From: Beroe forskalii
Taxonomy: Eukaryota; Ctenophora; Nuda; Beroida; Beroidae
NCBI GenBank assembly: GCA_011033025.1
Contig: WFMF01000007.1
Span: 868,001-932,000 of the forward strand
Reading direction: 5' to 3'
Length of the DNA: 64,000 nucleotides
The notes below the pieces were generated by a model that made no database searches, was not told the DNA's origin, and worked only from the letters and a program-made list of their open reading frames with translations. The translations under genes and the position numbers were made by a program. Below, one piece after another: positions 60,801-64,000 of this stretch (position 1 is its first letter; each line of letters opens with the position of its first letter).

Positions 60801-63800
60801 CAGTGTACGTTTTTGTTCTTGTAAGGCTTCGTTTGAACTAATATCACTTATAAAGTTATACCAATAAATTACGGCAAAATTGACCATAGCAACAGCTATG
60901 GTAATATAAACGAAGATAGTAGGATATCTTTTCATGCCTTATTTTTTGTTGGAATGTTTAATACACTATCGTGCATGTTTTCCGGAATTTGGCGCATTTT
61001 AACTGAATTCCTACCCTTGGGACTCCCCAGTGCGAACATGGTGCGGCATATGCAGAAAGAGATTGACGAATTGACCGCCTCCAACAATGAGACGAGGTCA
61101 GTGTTGGTCAGGAACAGTCGCAAGACAAATAAGCCGAATAGGCACTGTTTCATCATAATAATTATCAGCCAAGCTGGAAACGATATTTTGCTTTTTGAGA
61201 CATTCATGGTTCATAATTATACTGTTTAAATTGACGTTCAGACACAGTTTCCTCTATTTTCGGATTGAATTAAGCCTCGATATTCTACTCAATATTCTCA
61301 GTCGATCATCTGTGTATCGTGTATATCTGATCGGATCGTTTATATCTAATGGTGTATATTGTGTGTATAATGTACTAATGTATACCTGATCGTGTATGTA
61401 TCTGAAGCACTCTTCGTTCTAGGTTAGCTCTTCTGGAGCGGGACGGAGAGACGGGAGGGGTGGCGTTCTGTGTGTCTGCAGAGACCGAACTGTCGCAGGA
61501 CGACCAGGGACAAACTCCCATGATACACCGGCGGCGGAGTGAGTTTAACAATGGATTAGCATTTATATTAGCAACAATCATGAATCAACCTAGCATTAGC
61601 AACATGGCTTATTTAGCGTGGTATTTGTTGATTGTATTTTGTAACGAACTCAATCCAGAAATCTAGGCAGTAATCTTAGTGAATATCATGATATTTTGAA
61701 AGCATTACATATTCTAATCTCAAGCACCGCACTGCAGGTACAATAAAAGCTGGTAGTAACGAGGATCCTAATATGGAAGTCCTGAACAGTAAGATAAAAC
61801 GTCTTGAAGTCGACAACCTGCACCTTCGAACACAGAATGAAACGCTTAAAAACACCAACGCACGGTTAAGTTGACCTGCATAATGGCGAATTGCCAAGTT
61901 TCAAAACACTTTGAATGAATTGCAACATGAATCCCAGCGCAGAACATCTGCGAATATTTTCCTTTCTTTGATCTCACTGATTTGTTTTCCAGTTACAAAG
62001 GTTTGAACAATGTACAGAGAAGGACAAGTTGGTGATTGACACAAACAAAGCAGAGATTGCCAAGCTTCAAGATGAAATTCTGTTAGAGGTTGGTATCACT
62101 GATTGATTATATAAAATGCGCGTCTATGTTATTAATCCCTTCGTCCATTGTTGTTGCATGTGTACACATATATGGGTGAAACTCAATGGAAATCCCCCAG
62201 AAAACCAAGGTGGATAACGTACAACAGAAGATGGAGGAAGCCTACTCAATCCTGAAGGAGATGGGATACGATACTGAGAAACTTAGTGAAGTCAACGTTA
62301 TCAGCGATAAAGAGTAAGTGGATGGAGTTTCCTTCCATTTAACATGATGCCTGGCAATTCTTTATCAGTTTTTAGACCGCCATGAAGACCTTAAGGGGGC
62401 TTAGTATTTGATTTTTGAAGAAATTTTCCTGTAACTTCTGCTGTCTTTCTGGCTTACTCTTCGATATAGATACCGAGAAAAAAAACCCGCGATGGGGTAC
62501 CACTAAGGGCTTTAATCCACCACTTCACAGGAAGTTCCTGAAATACGAGGAGCGGTTGAAGGAGAGTATGAACCACTCGATAAAGATGAAGGAGGAACGG
62601 ATAGCTGTCCTGGAGGACAGAGTCAAGGAGAACACTTGCCAGAACGATATCCTGCGACAGGAACTCTCCATCATCAAGGGACAGAATAAGGATGTGAAGA
62701 AGCACAATAGGAGTCTGCAGGAGAGTCTGGATGCCAGCATTACGAGGTTAGTGTTTTTAACCTCGTTGTAGGTAGGGCGATGGTTAGAGTGATCATGATT
62801 TTGTTGTATTTCCTGTTTCCTGGAGTTGGACAAAAAATCATAGGACAAAAATAATAACCCCTAATCCCCCGCTTATAACGCCTCATCCCCTCTAATAACC
62901 CATCGCTCCCTCTAATAACTCCGTCACTCCCCCAGTAACCAAAGTGCCACGCCGCCCACTCGTCGCATCAGTAAGGGAGTACAGTATGAGCACCATGTGT
63001 CAATGTCCTCTACTCCCATCAAACAGAGACCTTCTCTAGTCGCCATGACATCGCCAAAGATAAACATCAGCTCGATCAAGGAGGGTCAAGCAGCTAATGC
63101 GTCCATGAATAGCAATATTCTCAGCTTCGAATCGTAAGTCTGTTAGTTAGTATCTAGGGATGTGCTTCAATATTGAGGAAATTCAAGAGGACAAAATAGA
63201 CAGTAAACAGAACCACTCTAAATATCCCAAAATTACATTTATGGTAACTTCCATTTATGGTAACTCCGAAAAACCCCGGATAAATCTGCACTGATGGTGC
63301 CCTCCCCAACTTGATGACATCACTCACTCGTTTGCCATATACGGTGCCCTTTCAGTTTTCTGAACTGAGGTATCAAGTAAAACTAAATTGCAATGATAAG
63401 GCATTCACCAAGGAGACACGGACCTGAGCGTAAGGAAATTTTTAATATAAATACACTGTCTTTTGGACTATAAAATACTGAGGTAATAGCCAAAGATTGT
63501 AAAGGTCTTTTAAACGGTGCCTCGTTATTTAGTTGTACTGAGATCTGTAAGACACGCATTTATAAATTGATAAAATTCCTTTTTTGGAGATAAAAATTCA
63601 GACTGCAGTTGGAACAGCCAAGATTAATATAGTTTCATTTAAAAAACACGCGTTATTCAGTTGGTACAGATACTCTTTGTGTTCTGGTTGCAAATTTCTA
63701 CCTGCTGTAGTTCTATTTTCTCTCAAAATAATTCAGGAGCTGCAGTTGACTGTTTCCAAGGTACCTTGTGGAGATACAGAACCTCAGAGAACACGCCATG

Positions 63801-63811
63801 AACCTCAAGAG
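36817..63811 (+). CDS. CCDC88: Girdin/Daple family protein (CCDC88), partial, ~20 exons
   Basis: CCDC88 proteins have an N-terminal HOOK-like domain that binds dynein/microtubules and a long coiled coil; they link polarity and trimeric G-protein signalling. Exons read: 36817-36905 (TFEDLGPP, LADGEFLNKAM), 37068-37179, 37315-~37402, 37640-37698 (LEALITLMLGVAFQ), 38253-38336 (EEVQQLPEDIQKEL), 39062-39127, ~40335-40378 (weak), 40452-40545, 52265-52419, 59400-59481, 60120-60372, 60581-60710, 61031-61096, 61423-61538, 61738-61864, ~62001-62088, 62201-62313, 62531-62746, 62936-63133, ~63737-63811. DDAQSARIYRDEIDALRSKA and MKEERIAVLEDRVKEN match the girdin coiled coil closely, separating it from true HOOK proteins. 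Both ends are missing. The 11.7-kb and 7-kb introns host the satellite and foldback elements. Phases close at most junctions but not around exon 40335. Confidence 0.85.
37742..37916. mobile_element. Palindromic MITE in CCDC88 intron
   Basis: Two ~85-bp arms (CAGTGCTCGGTTAATCCACTG ... CGGTTAAATCTGACGTTG and reverse complement) pair nearly perfectly around the centre at about 37829, with minor indels. No coding sequence. A clear target duplication was not found. Confidence 0.7.
40235..40452 (+). repeat. Acceptor-like repeats CCCCACAGTATAACACC
   Basis: Four or five degenerate ~25-30-bp units (CCCACAGTATAAC, CCCCACATTATAACACCCC, CCCCACAGTATAACACCCCC, CCCACAGTGTAGTACCCC) lie in front of the CCDC88 acceptors at 40334 (CCCCCGCAG) and 40451 (GTCCCGCAG). 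Each unit contains a polypyrimidine-CACAG acceptor-like core. Confidence 0.6.
43940..44250 (+). repeat. Minisatellite GTGTGGTAAGTGCAATGTTGA
   Basis: About 12 degenerate copies of a ~21-bp unit in the 11.7-kb CCDC88 intron. Many copies contain GTG-GTAAGT, a consensus 5' splice site on the sense strand, but no neighbouring exon matching the unit was identified. Confidence 0.7.
46057..46120. repeat. Palindrome, ~24-bp arms
   Basis: GTTATTGGTCGGCTGATATC pairs with GATGTCAGCCGACCAATAAC around a GAGTGGCGAAGCCACGA centre that also pairs. It is a hairpin of about 64 bp, possibly a very short MITE. Confidence 0.65.
47926..47960. repeat. Short perfect hairpin
   Basis: CATCTCTACGAGTCACA and its reverse complement are adjacent with almost no loop. 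No terminator role is expected in this intronic, eukaryotic context. Confidence 0.6.
48250..48650. repeat. Degenerate minisatellite (AGGAGTTAGGTTCTGTGCTAAGG)
   Basis: Loose copies of TTAGGTTCTGTGCTAAGGTACTGC and TCATTATCAGGAGTTAG recur three to four times. The related phrase GACGTCATTATCA...GAGTTGGA reappears at about 49285. All lies within the large CCDC88 intron. Confidence 0.5.
49489..51597. mobile_element. 2.1-kb foldback element with ~0.9-kb arms
   Basis: Left arm (about 49489-50407) and right arm (about 50690-51597) are almost exact reverse complements, from CTTAAGGGGACACAG to CTGTGTCCCCTTAAG. A ~280-bp unpaired spacer contains two copies of CTAAAATG(C/T)TCAGGAAC. The arms' matching open frames are repeat artefacts with no recognised domain. 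High identity implies recent origin or arm homogenisation. Because it lies in a CCDC88 intron, the transcript could form a ~900-bp hairpin. Confidence 0.9.
52432..52479 (+). repeat. (TTTG)n microsatellite beside a donor site
   Basis: Eleven or so GTTT tetranucleotides start about 12 bp after the donor of the CCDC88 exon 52265-52419. Confidence 0.9.
52480..53279. other. Intron sequence before satellite
   Basis: AT-rich intronic sequence with no exon or element recognised. Confidence 0.4.
53280..55560 (+). repeat. ~171-bp satellite, direct array of ~13 units
   Basis: Head-to-tail units of about 168-173 bp contain GGTACAACGATTACTCGAAA, ACTAGTCGTCACATTTTGAT, GAAACTTTCCAGTTATCTCA, AACATAAAAACGTCAAAAA, CTAACTTACGAGCTATATTC and AAACACAAGGAAATATAATT. 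Most units are over 90% identical. A few are shortened or scrambled (near 54215-54320 and 54960-55080). It is intronic to CCDC88. No ORF is conserved. Confidence 0.92.
55561..56170 (-). repeat. Same satellite, inverted and degenerate
   Basis: About 3.5 units of the 171-bp satellite are in reverse orientation (GTTTTCGAGTAAT, TTTGAATATAGCTCGTAAGTTAGC). They are far more diverged and truncated than the direct array. Orientation flips abruptly at about 55560. Confidence 0.85.
56334..56441 (+). repeat. Five copies of a 21-bp unit
   Basis: Near-perfect tandem repeats of AGTGGCGTAAATTCGTCATA just outside the left end of the TIR element at 56469. Confidence 0.85.
56565..57545 (-). pseudogene. LINE (non-LTR) 3' fragment, minus orientation
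   Basis: The reading frame at 57537-57172 encodes ILLKIITGHNNLNSHLHRLN, DPLCDYCDL and DETAMHILEECPAF. This is the zinc-knuckle-like tail that follows RNase H in many LINE ORF2 proteins. The 3' UTR part (56570-56700) is homologous to 31395-31520. Only ~1 kb of the ORF2 end and UTR remains, so it is 5'-truncated. Confidence 0.75.
57546..57935. other. Interior of TIR element, unassigned
   Basis: About 390 bp between the LINE fragment and the right-hand inverted modules. It may be further LINE or host sequence. No domain is recognised. Confidence 0.35.
57936..58020. repeat. Tandem and inverted GTGCGCGGCGCTGTTTAAGTCC modules
   Basis: GTGCGCGGCGCTGTTTAAGT followed by CCAATTGGACTTAAAC occurs twice in direct orientation. 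The second copy ends in an inverted CAGCGCCGCGCAC, making a palindrome that overlaps the start of the right TIR. Confidence 0.75.
58084..58489. other. Spacer with second copy of the 57-bp repeat
   Basis: Bases 58430-58485 carry GCGCCTGCATACGGGAACAA...GCCGGCAGGCGC, the reverse-oriented homologue of 6431-6487. The rest is unassigned, although it separates two parts of the inverted satellite and is probably part of the same insertion. Confidence 0.45.
58490..58940 (-). repeat. Inverted satellite, second block
   Basis: Nearly three well-conserved units of the 171-bp satellite in reverse orientation (AAGTTTCATCAAAATGTGAC, CGAGTAATCGTTGTACCAA). They resume where the 56.2-58.5 kb insertion ends. 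Confidence 0.9.
59800..60119 (+). repeat. Higher-order minisatellite abutting a CCDC88 acceptor
   Basis: Short CACTTGACATCACTTTGACA units are organised in a ~125-bp higher-order repeat (CACTTAGTCTACTGGCAACA at about 59823, 59950 and 60060). The last copy ends in TTCATCGCAG, the acceptor of exon 60120-60372. Confidence 0.8.
60345..60425 (+). repeat. Two-copy duplication of a CCDC88 donor junction
   Basis: GAGCAGATCAGCAAGGCAAT plus GATAG and GTGAG occurs at the end of exon 60120-60372. It occurs again 52 bp downstream with one change (GGCGATGATAGGTGAGGGG). The exon's last ~25 nt and the donor are therefore duplicated in the intron. Confidence 0.9.
60701..60732 (+). repeat. 16-bp duplication of the next CCDC88 donor
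   Basis: GAGGCACAGGTTAATA is present twice in tandem. The first copy spans the end of exon 60581-60710 (GAGGCACAG) and its donor GTTAATA. Confidence 0.85.
62850..62945 (+). repeat. Degenerate acceptor-derived repeats before exon 62936
   Basis: About four ~19-21-bp units (AATCCCCCGCTTATAACGCC, CATCCCCTCTAATAACCC, GCTCCCTCTAATAACTCC) precede the true border CACTCCCCCAG-TAACCAAAG. They look like decayed copies of the acceptor and first exon bases. Confidence 0.55.
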
Positions 63812-64000
63812 TAAGGTACACAAACTTTCTATTCAAAACAACATGCTGTATTTCTATTTTCTCTCCATATGATCCACCCTTCAATATTCTCCACAAGAAT
63901 AGACATTTCAGCCTTCTCAAGTATCCTCTAGAAATCAAGTTTTTCCATATGAACAAAAAGGGGGAGGGGACAAGGGGGAGGTCTAGTGTAACGAGTAGAT

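Overview
The window is nuclear DNA from an intron-rich animal. It carries six recognisable metazoan genes split by GT-AG introns, plus heavy loads of satellites, minisatellites, palindromic elements and non-LTR retrotransposon debris. I see no bacterial operon, rRNA or CRISPR. Gene content (DAXX, MKK4, Girdin/Daple-type CCDC88, ZnT6, COPE, TTLL) fits an invertebrate or early-branching animal; the phylum cannot be fixed from this sequence alone.

Layout. 1-9.9 kb holds repeats, an Ala/Asp-repeat secreted protein (1831-2724), an orphan ARM-like terminal exon (3368-3521), a PIF/Harbinger-type MITE (4696-5072), GC-rich hairpins, and a 2.15-kb TIR element with phased subterminal repeats (7102-9249). 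9.9-30.3 kb is a run of four minus-strand genes: SLC30A6/ZnT6 (9956-13478), DAXX (14453-21601), COPE (22234-23408) and MAP2K4/MKK4 (26346-30290). 30.5-33.8 kb is a repeat island with LINE remains. 33985-35511 (+) is an intronless TTLL polyglutamylase-type gene. From 36.8 kb to the right edge lies one large plus-strand gene, CCDC88 (Girdin/Daple family). Its introns contain a 2.1-kb perfect-looking foldback element, a ~171-bp satellite arranged as head-to-head arrays, and a TIR element holding a LINE fragment.

Main observation. Several minisatellites are not random intronic repeats but tandem copies of an exon-intron junction of the gene they sit in. The ZnT6 array repeats the 5' splice site of exon 8. 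The MAP2K4 array repeats the last ~46 nt of the activation-loop exon together with its donor, about 15 times. The DAXX array repeats the 3' splice site and first codons of exon 4. CCDC88 has fresh two-copy donor duplications and degenerate acceptor arrays. The recurrence across four neighbouring genes suggests a shared process that amplifies splice junctions, producing introns with many near-identical competing splice sites.

The genes have no common pathway: ZnT6 and COPE act in the Golgi/early secretory pathway, DAXX in chromatin, MKK4 in JNK signalling, and TTLL and CCDC88 in microtubule and polarity functions. DAXX shows three reading-frame breaks (two single-base, one 49-bp duplication), which point to assembly indels or an allele in decay. 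Exon boundaries were read by eye from splice signals and family alignment from memory; they need RNA data.
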